Under the pieces are notes generated by a model that made no database searches, had not been told where the DNA came from, and saw only the letters and a list, made by a program, of their open reading frames with translations. 64,000 nt of DNA from Semisulcospira habei (Eukaryota > Mollusca > Gastropoda > Semisulcospiridae), in NCBI GenBank assembly GCA_036245525.1, contig BTPG01000002.1, positions 168,746,625 to 168,810,624 of the forward strand, given 5' to 3'. Position 1 is the stretch's first letter, and every line of letters starts with the position of its first letter. Positions 10,752 to 20,483 of the stretch are shown here, in pieces. The translations under genes were made by a program, and so were the position numbers.

Positions 10752-10815
10752 TTCCATATAGTAATGCCATCGGTAAGTATTTTTCAAAAAAATACATTCT
10801 AGAAAAAAATTCATA
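10752..10815. repeat. DIRS copy 1 right terminal repeat
   Basis: The sequence starts TTCCATATAGTAATGCCATC and ends in an A/T-rich stretch. It is the reverse complement of the second half of the internal complementary region at 4609-4715 and nearly matches the right end of DIRS copy 2 at 16803-16866. It marks the right boundary of copy 1. Confidence 0.8.
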
Positions 10816-10984
10816 TTTGTTTGGTGACACCTCCAAAATTTCAGAAGGGGCTCATGAGAATTTATTTCTCTTGCTGATCATGGATTACAGTGTAGCTAGT
10901 CCGTGGACCGTTTTCAGACATTTCAATTTTATGCTCTGTCATCCATGTGTTAGGGCTGCGAATTTTCACATTGCTCGTTTGCAG
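10816..10984. other. Intron of GDAP1-like gene with a half MITE
   Basis: Between the DIRS right end and the splice acceptor there is a short piece resembling half of a hairpin MITE (GGGGCTCATGAGAATTTATT near 10850). A modest pyrimidine-rich tract precedes the acceptor at 10981-10984. Nothing else is recognisable. Confidence 0.5.
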
Positions 10985-11194
10985 AGGCTGTAGCCCACAT
11001 TCAGCTGAAGGCCAAGCGATGTGAGCAGCTGGCAGATGAACACCCAGACTTGCGAGAAGCCTACACAGCCAAGATGGGGGCCTTGCTGAAACAGTACCCT
11101 GACTTTGGAAATAAAGACACTGTCATCAAGGCTCTGGATGACCTGGAGGCAACATTAGACAAAGTGGAAGAAAAACTTGTGAAGGTGGAAGCAG
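10985..11194 (+). CDS. GDAP1-like penultimate coding exon
   Basis: The acceptor is TTGCTCGTTTGCAG at 10971-10984 and the donor is G|GTGAAA after 11194. The exon encodes AVAHIQLKAKRCEQLADEHP through the acidic/basic helix ending KVEA. It leaves one base of a codon (phase 1). The donor is slightly off consensus at +4 to +6. Confidence 0.85.
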
Positions 11195-14100
11195 GTGAAA
11201 AGAGGTTTTTTTTTTGCTCATATCTTTTATTCTCAACTGCCATATTCAGATGTTTCAAATCAATGTTCCCATCAGAGATACAATAAAATACTTTTAACTT
11301 TTTGACACCCTAATTCACACCTGATATACCACACAACCCCCGCAACTAGTGCACAATTCATCCTCCTGTGACTTTTCAAAACTGTTGTCTCGAGAAGAAA
11401 ATGTACTTCTATGTAGGAGTCGATGTAAACTGTGTAGCAGCCATTGGAAATAGATTGGCCTTGATAGTTCAAGGGAAGGCACCAAGCGAACATGTATGGC
11501 ACAACCCTTGAACTATTATGGCAAATGCATCTCCTGATGTAATGGGTGAAGGGCATGAACCCTTTGGCTGTCGATAGTTGTTTTTTTTTAATCATCGTGA
11601 CAAAAACTGCTGCCAACAGATAAAGGGTTAATGAGTTTGGTTTTTGGCTTAGATGCGAAGCAAAAGTGAGTCAATGTTTTGGGCCAGTGGTCATCCGTCC
11701 ATCCGCCGTCATCCGTGGTAAACTTTAACATTGGCATTTTCTCGGAGACTATTCAAGCCACAGTCTTCAAACTTGGCCCAAGGATACTGTGTGGCAAGAC
11801 CTTTCTAAACATACCATTTTAAGTGACCTCTCTCAAAGGTCAAGGTCACAGGGGATGAGAAAATCAATATTTTGACAAAATTTATTTTTTCTCAAATACT
11901 ATTCACAACTCCTTACCCAAACTTGGTACAAAGATACCTAATGGTAAGACCTTCCTATGCATACTAATTTGGTTGATCCCTCAGAAAAGTCAAGGGTCAC
12001 AAGAGATCAGGAAATAGGTGAAAAATAGCCATATTTTGACAAAAGATGTTTTTTCTCAAATACTATTCACAGCTTCGAACCCAAACTTAGTACAAAGATA
12101 CCTGATGGTATGACCTATCTATGCATACTAATTTGGATGACCCCTTAGAAAGGTCAAGGGTCACAAGAGGTCAACAAATGTGTGTAAAATGCCAATTTTT
12201 GATAGAATTACAGTTTTCGATCAGATTTGACCCAAAGGTAGCTGCTGATAAGACCTTCATATGCACGCTAATTTTCAGTGGAGTCCGCTTAACATAAATT
12301 TCTGGGGACAGAAAATTAGTTTGTGTAAAATGTATTTCGTGTTAACCGATTTAGACTAAAACTTGTTCATAGTCTGAAACAAGAGAGTGTGTGAGAGATG
12401 TGCATGTGAGTGTGCCCTGCCCTGGAGGTTAAAAGTGCACAGTATCATACTTTACTTGGTTACTCTCATCTCAATTGTTTCGGCATCCTGTCTCGGAAGA
12501 CAATGGAGTATGCGCTTGCTGGGTCAGTCACTGGAGTGACCTCGCCAGTGCGCAAGCCTGGGCGAAGTGTATGGAGATCCTGGGATGCCCAGTCGTCAAG
12601 ATCCCCCTCTCGGCCTCGCTGATGTATCCAAAGGAATGCAAAGCAGTACGTTTGGCATCAGTTTGGCTGCAGGAGCTGCCAGAACAGTGCGTGAATACAG
12701 GCAGCTGTCTGCCTTCGGGGCTCCACTCCTGATTTGAAGGGTTTACTCCCCCACATTTGGCCGTTGGATCCAACCTGATCTCCTCCGTCCTCTAGCCGTT
12801 GGCTGTCAGAAACAGCTCATCCGCCTAGTGGTGCAATGTGAACACCACCCCCTCACGTGGTTTAGCCCACCAGCTGAGGTGGTTTGCCAGGGTGTGGCGC
12901 TTGGAGCCAACACGTGAGAGATTAAGGAGATGGATGAGGACCAGTGATGCCCGTCCGTCCTATGTAGGACGCAGCTGCCGAACAGCAAAGGTACTACCTC
13001 TATCCAGAGCCCCCTACACCCCATCACTCAGTCTCATCTCAATAGGACAACAATAGACTACATGCGTACAGCTTGTGAATTTAATGTACAATCCATCAGG
13101 AAAACAATAATCCATCCGATTCAACAGCTCCGTAACCACGTGCAGTGTAGGAGCTAGTGTGCTATTTTTAGCCATGTGTATGGGCAATTCTATGAATGCT
13201 TCACATTGATCAGTGTCACAATCCTTGGAACTGCAGTTTTCACCCTCAGTAGCACTTTGCATCTACTTCTTACAAATCAGATCTGTAATGTGTTTTAATG
13301 AAAAATCATGCACTGAATAACTGACTGTGAATGAATGAATACACGTACAAGATCGGCAGAATACAGAAACACTATCAGTCAAGATGGTGGCAGTTCTCGC
13401 ATCTTGCTGACTCCCACCGCATATCCATGCGCAGTCTTTGTCTTTGGTTGGCTGAAGAATGGAAAAGGAAGAATCTCATCTTCATCTACACTAACTCACT
13501 ATGCTTACCACTGACCGATCATTTTCAGAAAAAGGGCTCTATGTACAAAACGTGCAGCCCTCCCGTCCCTCCTCTCTCCCTTACCCACCGCTGCTACCCC
13601 CAACCCTCTTACTAGGCAGTGTGTGTACGGAACCTGCGGCGGACACGTGTCCATCAACGTCCCCCGTCACTTGTGTACCGATACACGTGAGCGCACTTGC
13701 TGGGCACTACCAGTTGAAAACTTGGCGCTCGCTGGTCCGGACGACCCCTGGATCCTCTCGACCGTTTCCGAAGGCCTCCAGATCTCCTTCTGGTCCCCGG
13801 CGCCTTTGCGACCCAGTTACCGGGCGACCCGCTCAAGGCAGACACCCTTCTCTGAGAGGTGGGTTGTGTTGTGCCCTGCTCCGCAAGGCGGCCACGGAGT
13901 CAGTCTCTTGACACAACTCCACGGCCTTCTACAGCCATCTGTTCGTCATCCCCAGACCCCGCGGAAAGTGGCGCCCAGTCATCGACCTGTCAGCGCTAAA
14001 CAGGTACATTTCCACGCCGCACTTTCGGATGGAGACACCCAGGGTCCTTCGGTTGGCGGTCCAGCCTATGGACTTCGCAGTAAGCCACAATTTGGCGGAC

Positions 14101-17100
14101 GCCGATATCTGTGCTTCGCCTTTCGCGGGGTCGTGTACACGTTCCGCGCGCTCCCCTTCAGCCTCAACATCAGCCACTCGGTCTTCACAAGGCTCCTCAA
14201 CGCGGTGGTGGCCAGATTTGGGCAGCGGTCCTTGAGCCCGGCCTCCAATTACCTGGATGATCTGCTCCTTCGCAACCAGATCGCCGCAGCCCTGGAAGAG
14301 GACAGGGACACTCTCCTCTCCCTTCTCCGCCGGCTCAGGTTTCTGGTCAATCCGCACAAGTCGGATCTCACGCCTTCGCGCAGGTTCATCCACTTGGGCA
14401 TGGAATTCCTGACCGACCTCAACCTGGTGCGGCTCCCAGTGGCACGGTGGCAGAAGATAGCCGAGCTCGCTCGTCAGATGGAGCTCGGGGACTCGTTCCC
14501 GGCCATGGTCTGGTTACAGCTCTTGGGACTCTAAAGTGCGGCGGCGGATCTGTTACCCCTTGGCAGGCTCTAGGCCTGCCTGCTGCAGCTACACCTTCTC
14601 CTGCACTGGCGCCCGTCCTCCGGCAGTCTGGCAGACCTGGTCCCAGTTCTTCCACTGGTCTGGCCCCACCTCCAGTGGTGGACAGACCTGTCGTGGTTGG
14701 CGACGGGCGTGCCCCTGCACTTCCCTCCGCCTCGATGGTCCATCTGCATCGACGCGAGCTAGTCGGGCTGGGGGGGCGCACCTTTTACCGGACTTTGTCT
14801 CTGCCTCGGGCCTCTGGCCCCGGGAACTCGCCGGCAAGCACATCAACTGGCTGGAATTGAAGGTGGTGTGGTTAGCCCTCAGCGCCTGGCAGGAGCCTCT
14901 GGGGCACCAGGAGGTCCTAGTTCTCTCAGACAACACGACGGTGGTGGCCTACATACAGGCTCGCCCTCACTGTGCATCCTCCTTTACCATCTCCTGCTCT
15001 GGTGCAGGGACCGGGGCATTGCTCTCTGGGCCCATCACATCCTGGGCCGCCTAAACGTCCTTGCGGACTCCCTCTCCCGGCGCGGCCAGCTTCTCCACAT
15101 GGAGTGGCTCCCGTTCTTTGTCTCGCCCGTCCCAGACCCCCTCGCCTGGGCGGTAGACGTGCTCTCCATCCCTTGGGGCTGGTTGGTCGCTTACGCTTAC
15201 CCCCTGTCTGTCCTGGTGCCCAAGATCCTGCGGAAACTTCAGGGATGCTCCGCGGTTCTCTTGCTGGTGGCCTCCTTCAGTTGGGCTAAGAGCTGGACCA
15301 CCAACCTCCTCGCTCTAGCGACGGACCCACCCCTGAAGCTCCTGGCCCCGCCCTCGATGCTCAAGCAGCCCAGAGCGGCTCCTCCTACACACTTGGAGAT
15401 TGTCAGGGAAGCCCTTGCCGATAGAGGTTTCTCGGGTCGACTGTGGAGGCAATCACAGCAGCCCGCAGACTTTCTACCAGAAATGTCTACGAAGGGAAAT
15501 GGTGGGTCTTCCAGTCCGTGCACCGCCCAGCGGCTCCCCCCCCCCCACCAACTGGCAGATTTCTTCCTGTGGCTCTTCGCCGATCAGGGCTTAGCGCCGA
15601 TTACCATCAGGGGATACCGGGCCATGATTGCAGACACTTACCTCCCAGATCCCGGCGCTTGCAAGGACTTCTCGGACCTTATGGCCCACTTTGAGTTCTG
15701 ACGGCCAGTCTGCCGTTCGCTTATCCCTCATTGGGACCTTGCCTGGGTGCTGACTTGGCTAAACTCAGACCACTTCAAACCCCTGCCCTTGGCGCGGTTC
15801 TCCAACCTGACCCGGAAGACGTGTTTCCTCCTGGCCATTGCCACTGCGTCCCAAGTGAGCGAGTTACATGCCCTCTTGGTGCATCCTGCCTGTTTGCAGT
15901 TCAGGTCCGATGACTCGGTGCAGCTCCTCACCGACCCATCCTTTCTGGCCAAAAACCAGCCTCCCTCAGCCGCACCCCAGGTGCTTACCATCCGTCCGAT
16001 CAGAGGTACGGATCAATCCCGAGGGTCTCGCCAGCAGGACCCAGTCTGGGCACTGAGGATTTGCCGCTCCCGCCTCTTCCTGCCCCTATCACCGGGCAGG
16101 CCTGATATCTCAGCACAGATGATTTTGTCCTGGCTGTGGTGGGTCATTCGGTCGGCATACAAAGACCTCTTCCCTGACGGCGATAAGAGGCTGCATATCA
16201 GGGCGCACGAAGTGCGAGCAGTAGCATGGCGTTTGACCGCAACTGCTCAGTGAAAGACATTGTGGTGGTGGTAGGCTGGCAGGCCGACTCCACCTTTCGC
16301 CTGCTTCTACCTCCGCGACCTATCTGGCCAGCGTGACTCCCTGGCCCTGGTGGGGGACATCTCCGCAGCCCAACACTCCTTCCTCGTGCCGGAGGTGCCC
16401 TAGGTAACTCTTAGCTGAAATCGTCGGGAGTGCTTCACTTGGGGCCTTCGGGGCTTATGACTTGCAGGGTGTTTAGGGGGCGGCACCCTCCTCCTTTTCG
16501 TTATTCTTTCATATAGTAATGCCATCGGTAAGGGTTTTGAGAAAACAAATGAATTTTTCTCTAAAATGTATTTTTTTGAAAAATACTTATCGATGGCATT
16601 ACTCGGAGGACCCTCCCTCCTGCTCCGCTTGCCGCCTGTCGGCTAAGAGTAAAATTGGCGGGCTTCCGCCCAGCACGTGACCGGATAGGGAGGGAAGGGG
16701 AGGCCACCTGGGGCTCCTAGGCATGGATCCCCATTGTCTCCTCCCCAGTTGTGCAAGGGACACAACAAATGCTTAGGCTGAAATCAGTAGGCTAAAGGGT
16801 ATCTTCCATATAGTAATGCCATCGGTATTTTTCAAAAAAATAAATTTTAGTGAAAAATTCATTTTCTCAAATACTATTTTCAGCTTCAAACCCAAACTTG
16901 GTACAGAGATATATGATGGTAAGACCTGTCTATGCATACTAATTTGGATGACCCCTTCGAAAGGTCATGGGTCACAAGAGAGCAGTAAATGTGTGGAAAA
17001 TGCCATTTTTTTTGTTAGAATTGTAGTTTTTATCTCTATCAAAGTTTTTGCAAACTTTCAATCAAATTTGGCGTGAGGTTTGCTGATGGCAAGACATTTC

Positions 17101-17642
17101 TATGCATACTAATTTAGTCAACTCATCGCAGAGGTCAAGGGTCATGGAGGTTTGACAGATGTGTAAAAAATGCGTACATTTTGAGAAAACTGGACTTCGC
17201 TGCTGCAGAAGCCAGCCCTTTACTTATTGTCACAAAGGTCACACATGTGCATCGGTCATCCACGTGAGCAATAAGGGCTTTACCTTTCTTGTTTCATAAA
17301 TATGATGCATTATTTCTGATCGCAGATCCGTCCAAAGAGTTGTGGTTTTGTGGCCAGCAGTTCACAGCAGCAGACATCACACTGTGCGTCTTGCTTGCCC
17401 GTCTGGATATTCTGGGACTGGGTACACGTTACCACAGCAATGAGAAGAGGCCCAAGCTTCACCTGTACTGGCAACAGGCCCGCAAGCGTTCCAGTATCAA
17501 CCGTGTCACTGTCAATGTGCTGAGAGAAATTCTGAAAATGAAGTTGCGAGAAGGTGCCAGGACAATTTTGCCGATTCTGGGAGGGGTGGTCACGGTCGGG
17601 CTGGCTGCAGGGCTGGCTTTTCTGTTTGCGAACAAACGATAG
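10985..17642 (+). CDS. GDAP1-like protein, last two coding exons (5' part off-window)
   Basis: The two exons together give about 175 residues that follow the C-terminal half of GDAP1 (ganglioside-induced differentiation-associated protein 1), a GST-fold protein anchored in the outer mitochondrial membrane and linked to mitochondrial dynamics. The first exon is a helical, charged stretch with KALDDLEATLDKVEEKLVKV. The second holds WFCGQQFTAADITLCVLLAR, the conserved GST C-terminal core, then NEKRPKLHLYW, and ends in a hydrophobic tail anchor (ILPILGGVVTVGLAAGLAFL) followed by a short basic end. Phase-1 splice sites join perfectly, with a split Asp codon. The N-terminal thioredoxin-like domain must lie upstream. 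GDAP1L1-type paralogues are possible, so no symbol is assigned. Confidence 0.85.
11195..11636. repeat. Intron stretch with degenerate palindromic MITEs
   Basis: A degenerate copy of the GTTCAAGGG...CCCTTGAAC hairpin lies at about 11455-11520. Next to it is a second element starting CCCTTTGGCTGTC at about 11559 and ending AAAGGGTTAA at 11631. No coding signal is seen. Confidence 0.6.
11637..12262 (+). repeat. Dispersed repeat T with internal ~160-bp units
   Basis: The repeat opens near GAAGCAAAAGTGAGTCAATG and contains successive diverged units, each carrying ACTTGGTACAAAGATACC, a CTATGCATACTAATTTG box and a GTCAAGGGTCACAAGAG box. Related copies lie at 16867-17292, 19000-19236 and 25635-26362. 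A complete copy seems to end in GGGCTTTGCCTTTCTTG-like sequence. No protein is encoded, so it is a non-autonomous repeat of unknown class. Confidence 0.75.
12263..13600. other. Unidentified intronic sequence, probably old repeats
   Basis: Short ORFs of 60-95 codons occur, but none shows a domain or splice context I recognise. The part at 12780-13030 has a GC-rich, repeat-like look. The stretch at about 12285-12350 (GTCCGCTTAACATAAATTTC) resembles a fragment of a DNA-transposon terminus. The left end of DIRS copy 2 is not identifiable here. Confidence 0.45.
13740..14534 (+). pseudogene. DIRS copy 2 reverse transcriptase
   Basis: The first part (DDPWILSTVSEGLQISF) is the N-terminal entry of DIRS reverse transcriptases. 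In the following 300 codons the pieces FRGVVYTFRALPFSLNIS, the active-site strand NYLDDLLLRNQIA (YLDD, about 14248-14286) and FLVNPHKSDLTPSRRF are in one frame, but the stretch around 13860-14110 runs through other frames. A stop after WLQLLGL at 14534 ends the frame. The catalytic box is intact; the protein as a whole is not. Confidence 0.82.
14735..15260 (+). pseudogene. DIRS copy 2 RNase H and connection
   Basis: RNase H phrases are CIDAS (followed by a stop) and GGAHLLPDFVSASG, then INWLELKVVWLALSAWQ and VLSDNTTVVAYIQ. The connection region with HILGRLNVLADSLSRRGQ and DPLAWAVDVLSIPWGW follows. Several frame changes and an in-frame TAG near 14761 break it. Confidence 0.75.
15280..16400 (+). 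pseudogene. DIRS copy 2 tyrosine recombinase
   Basis: The core-binding part has LAPITIRGYRAMIADTY. The catalytic part has RKTCFLLAIATASQVSELHA, in which the first catalytic Arg position appears as Gln, then RAHEVRAVA with the HxxR motif intact, and a final GWQADS...FYLRDL segment carrying the nucleophile Tyr but frameshifted near 16245-16310. The loss of the first Arg and the frameshifts mean it is inactive. Confidence 0.77.
16503..16612. repeat. DIRS copy 2 internal complementary region
   Basis: Two complementary phrases, TAGTAATGCCATCGGTAAGG and TATCGATGGCATTACTCGG, face each other across an A/T-rich centre. The second half is the reverse complement of the right terminus at 16803-16866. 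Confidence 0.8.
16803..16866. repeat. DIRS copy 2 right terminal repeat
   Basis: It begins TTCCATATAGTAATGCCATC and ends in GAAAAATTCATTTT. Directly after it, dispersed repeat T resumes mid-unit (CTCAAATACTATTTTCAGC), so the DIRS element is inserted in a T repeat. Confidence 0.8.
16867..17292 (+). repeat. Dispersed repeat T, 3' part
   Basis: Two diverged units with the CTATGCATACTAATTTGG and GGTCATGGGTCACAAGAG boxes are followed by the terminal phrase GTGAGCAATAAGGGCTTTAC. The repeat ends about 35 bp before the splice acceptor of the last GDAP1-like exon, so repeat sequence probably supplies part of the pyrimidine tract (TTTACCTTTCTTG). Confidence 0.75.
17326..17642 (+). CDS. GDAP1-like terminal coding exon with tail anchor
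   Basis: The acceptor ends ATCGCAG at 17325. The exon begins DPSKELWFCGQQ and stops at TAG 17640-17642. The C-terminal 25 or so residues form one predicted membrane helix with a basic end (ANKR), as expected for a tail-anchored mitochondrial outer-membrane protein. The acceptor lies only about 35 bp after the end of a dispersed repeat. Confidence 0.88.
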
Positions 17643-17880
17643 AGTTTTGTTTTGTCTTTGCAAACAAAAGGATTTCCTGTTTGCAAACAAATGACTGCTT
17701 TTGTTTTTTGTTTGGTAACAAGTGATACTAAGAACCGTTCTTTCTGTTGGCAAACAAATTAGAGATAGAGTTTTGATTTTTGTTTGAAGATAAATCATAA
17801 GTAACATTTATTTTTCACAGAAATGGTAGCTGTACTTCTGTCATGTGTTTACAAACAAATGATAAATTAAACAAAGTTGC
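17618..17880 (+). repeat. Short degenerate repeats spanning the GDAP1-like stop codon and 3' UTR
   Basis: About six copies of a CTGTTTGCAAACAAA-like unit recur, at roughly 17622, 17658, 17680, 17705, 17747 and 17848. The longer phrase GATAGAGTTTTG appears twice (17638 and 17765). The first copy encodes the last residues of the protein. The unit resembles forkhead-type sites, but no binding is shown. Confidence 0.6.
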
Positions 17881-18232
17881 TAGCAGACAATGATTGGTGT
17901 AATGTTGTGGAGAGTAGAAAATACACTACCATTCAGCCCTGATTTAGTGGGACAGGATCTGGTTAGACCATGATAGTTCAAGGATGATGCCAGAATATTC
18001 TGCCACCCCCGTATAATTCTTGTTGTCTGTCTTGTCATGTCATCAGGCCTGTAGTCTTGTAGACTGATGACTGCCCTGTAAAGGTAAAAGACATTATATG
18101 TGAATCCGTGTTTTGTTTGAAAGCAAGATTTTATTGTATTACTGACTTTTCACAAAACATAACTTTCTGTCTTTTGTCTTCATAGACAGCTCCTTAACTT
18201 TGAAATTTCAGACGTAGGGCACAGTGTGTTAA
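17881..18232. other. Probable 3' UTR or intergenic sequence with a degenerate MITE
   Basis: A decayed hairpin (ATGATAGTTCAAGGATGATG near 17968) is the only recognisable item. No clear AATAAA was found, so the end of the GDAP1-like transcript is not fixed. Confidence 0.5.
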
Positions 18233-18456
18233 TTAACCCTTATCATTCGGAATACACCAGTGTGTGAAATAGGTTTGACTAAAATAGTTCAAGGGTAGTG
18301 CCAGAATAGCTTGGCGCCTAGAGGCGCCAAGCTATTCTGGCACCACCCTTGAACTAAAGCCATTGGTCTATATCCTTATTTGTAAGTACCGTAATGTAGC
18401 TTGCATATGGCAGTGTACACATTTGAAGCTGTCGGACTCAGTATGATATGGGTTAA
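18233..18456. mobile_element. Palindromic TTAA MITE, family A
   Basis: It begins TTAACCCTTATCATTCGGAA and ends GTATGATATGGGTTAA. A central hairpin with about 30-bp arms (GTTCAAGGGTAGTGCCAGAA and its complement) is centred at 18320. TTAA ends with CCC/GGG termini fit piggyBac-like MITEs. It shares its right TTAA with the next MITE. Confidence 0.78.
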
Positions 18457-18692
18457 ACCCTTCACTGACACTGGATGCAAATTTTGTTTCTGAAATCTTT
18501 GCTAATTCAACATTAAAGAGCCCCAGCCATCCCAAAGAACAGTTGGTACAAAAAGGTGTCAGCAAGAGGCTTAGATCCTCATGAGCGCCCACAACTGCGG
18601 AGGGGGGGGGGGGGAGGGGCTAGGGGGACTGATGAAGATCTGTCTCTTGCATTTGGGTTTTTCTTGTTGTGTTCTAGCAGTGAAGAGGTTAA
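18453..18692. mobile_element. TTAA MITE, family C, with G-run
   Basis: It starts TTAAACCCTTCACTGACACT and ends CTAGCAGTGAAGAGGTTAA. The left hairpin arm (AAGAGGCTTAGATCCTCATG) is present, but the right arm is replaced by a G-rich stretch at 18600-18615. Compare the better copy at 57833-58045. Confidence 0.65.
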
Positions 18693-18768
18693 CTCATTCG
18701 AGACGTGCCGCCTCTGGATACGTGGCTTATGCGGAGGCAGCACGTCTCAAATAAGTTTAGAGGTTAGT
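18689..18768. mobile_element. Small TTAA palindrome, family F
   Basis: It opens TTAACTCATTCGAGACGTGC and closes with a complementary GCACGTCTCAAATAAG. It shares its first TTAA with the preceding family C unit. Better copies lie at 27739-27792 and 29933-29981. Confidence 0.6.
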
Positions 18769-18999
18769 ATGGTTATGACATTCCATATCACTGCAGTGTA
18801 TGGATAGATCTCAATTGTTGTAGAAATGTAGAGCTTCAATGTACATGTATGTCAAAGTCCCATTTACTGGTACACATTCCTTTATGTAACCTGCAAGTGC
18901 CCACATTTGTATTTTGTATATTGTTGATGCATGTACAATGTGTTAGGGATGGTGCATTGTTGATATTAGGGACTTAGGTTCTTTGACAATTGTAAACTT
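18769..18999. other. Unannotated intergenic sequence
   Basis: No ORF, RNA gene or repeat that I recognise; A/T-rich. Confidence 0.4.
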
Positions 19000-19236
19000 T
19001 TTGACTCACGTGTGAAGCAGAAGTGAGTATGTTCTGGGCCAGTGGTCATCAGTCCGGTGTCTATCGTCTGCGGTAAACTTTAACGTTGGCATTTTCTTGG
19101 AGACTAATCAAGACACAGACTTTAAACTTGGCACAAGGATACACTGTCACAAGACCTTTCTAAACATACCAATGTTAGTGACCTCTCAAAATCAGGGTCA
19201 CAAAGGGTCAAGAAATAGGTTTAAAATAGCCATATT
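19000..19236 (+). repeat. Dispersed repeat T, left part, interrupted by DIRS copy 3
   Basis: The opening GTGAAGCAGAAGTGAGTATG and the phrase GGTAAACTTTAACGTTGGCA match the copy at 11637. It ends at AATAGCCATATT, where the DIRS element begins; the repeat resumes at 25635 with TTCACAAAAACTG. Confidence 0.75.
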
Positions 19237-19250
19237 GTTTTCTCAAAACA

Positions 19251-19440
19251 CATTACCGATGGTATGACATTGTGGAAAAGCCCTTAGCTAGCCTAATTTT
19301 AGCCAAAATTTGGTTGTGTCCGTATAAGGGGGTGTTGGCAGGAGTGGAGCGCCATAGACCAGGTCATGGCCTGAATAGTCTCCCCTTATTCCCACCCGGT
19401 ACGAGAATACCCGTCATCCCTCAGTTTAGTTCTTAGCTAG
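19251..19440 (+). repeat. DIRS copy 3 left inverted terminal repeat
   Basis: It reads CATTACCGATGGTATGACAT and onward to TCAGTTTAGTTCTTAGC, the reverse complement of 25409-25600 with very few differences. Confidence 0.85.
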
Positions 19441-19913
19441 CACTAGGAAAGTTGTGTCTGTTCGTGCTCTGCGTTTGATCTTGGACCGGTCTTCTGACCT
19501 TGGTGGTTGTGACCTTGGACTTTGTACTTGGAACTTGTGTACTGTGGAGCTTGAGTCGGTTGGGACTGCTTGTGCTCTCTGCTGGGCCGGTTCTCTGTCG
19601 TCGACTTGGGGACTCTCTTGCCGACGAGTTAGCTTTGGGACTTCGAGCTCACTCGACTGGCGCTGTGACGAGACTTCGGAGCCTGACCGGTCGTGACTGG
19701 TGACGAGTTTCTGCAACCGGCGGACAGTGGGTCCACTTCGGTGGAGACTGAGATGTGGGTTTGCTACCGTTGGCCGCCATGGACAGGTAATATCTCGGTG
19801 AATGCCCTCGACCGGCGCTCTAGGGTGGGAAGGAGCGCCGAGCGTAGGCACGCGCTGTACTCTTTCGAATTCAATGAGGTTCGTTTCGTCATCGCGCGCG
19901 TTTTTATTTTTGC

Positions 19914-20483
19914 GTGACCTCGGAGGCCACGCTCGCTCGTTTCTTCATTGTACCCTCTTGTTACAGATACCAGGTTCGTACCTGCACGTTGTGTGGCGAC
20001 TTTCAGTGGCCATCGGACGTGCATGCAGTCTGCCTACCCTGTGCTGGTTGCGATTCGAACAATACGTGTGTGGTGTGCGCCCCATGGCTGGAAGAAAGAT
20101 GGTCGCAGCTGTGGGGCTTTTACCGCCGAGAACGACCGACTCCTGTCAGGGAACGACTGACAGACCCGGTGCGGAGTACCAAGACGGGAACCAAGCCGGT
20201 ACCAGTGGCTAAGGCGTCCCGAACAAAGAAAGCTGGCAAGTCGCATACTATCGCGGAGGGCCCCACTGAGGTTACCCTTACCGTGGCGACCATGAGACCG
20301 GAGCCCGAACCCATGTCAGCGGAAGGGATTACAGTCTGTACGCCTCTGGAGGAGGCAGACAACATGATCCTTCCCCCGGACTGGCGTCGGCAACCAAATC
20401 TACGACGCTACCAGTCCAGACGCACATGGCGGATCGCAGACATGACAGGCGGGAACGACCACGTACAAGTAGTCACGCGGTGA
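19914..20483 (+). pseudogene. DIRS copy 3 Gag-like protein with Cys/His cluster
   Basis: The frame has a compact cluster near 19985-20085 with spacing CxxC, then H and CxxC, CxxC further on, and a CVVCAPW phrase, followed by a basic, Pro/Lys-rich stretch. Position (first gene after the left terminus) and a probable zinc-binding cluster suggest Gag. A second, decayed copy of the following segment (GCGGAGGGCC...CCTTACCGTG) lies at 20930-20970, about 690 bp from its partner at 20250-20290, so part of this region is duplicated. Function is inferred from context. Confidence 0.55.

Larger units (their letters stand above)
1..10815 (+). mobile_element. DIRS-type tyrosine-recombinase retrotransposon, copy 1 (left end off-window, ORFs broken)
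   Basis: The + strand reads Gag-like sequence, reverse transcriptase, RNase H and tyrosine recombinase, in that order, followed by a DIRS-style non-coding end. An internal complementary region lies at 4609-4715 and the right inverted terminal repeat at 10752-10815; both carry the phrase TAGTAATGCCATCGGTAA. The left terminus predicted by the internal region is not found, so the element starts before the window. The 3' non-coding part (4716-4787 and 10648-10751) is split by a nested LINE at 4800-10635. Reading frames are broken several times, so this copy is dead. The element sits in an intron of the GDAP1-like gene and ends about 170 bp before the exon at 10985. Confidence 0.88.
13600..16866 (+). 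mobile_element. DIRS-type retrotransposon copy 2 (5'-incomplete, broken)
   Basis: The element enters just before the reverse transcriptase and reads RT, RNase H, connection and tyrosine recombinase on the + strand, followed by an internal complementary region (16503-16612) and a right terminal repeat (16803-16866). Its 3' non-coding part is nearly the same as in copy 1 (for example ACCTGGGGCTCCTAGGCATG), so the two are one family. No left terminal repeat or Gag is present. The left edge is approximate. Confidence 0.83.

Noticed and set aside
12410..13060. Possible host exons in the GDAP1-like intron
   Set aside because: ORFs of 70-85 codons show no family similarity I recognise, and the flanking GDAP1-like exons join in phase without them.
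19914..20100. Cys-rich segment as a host zinc-finger gene
   Set aside because: It lies in the Gag position of a structurally complete DIRS element and is flanked by that element's terminal repeats.
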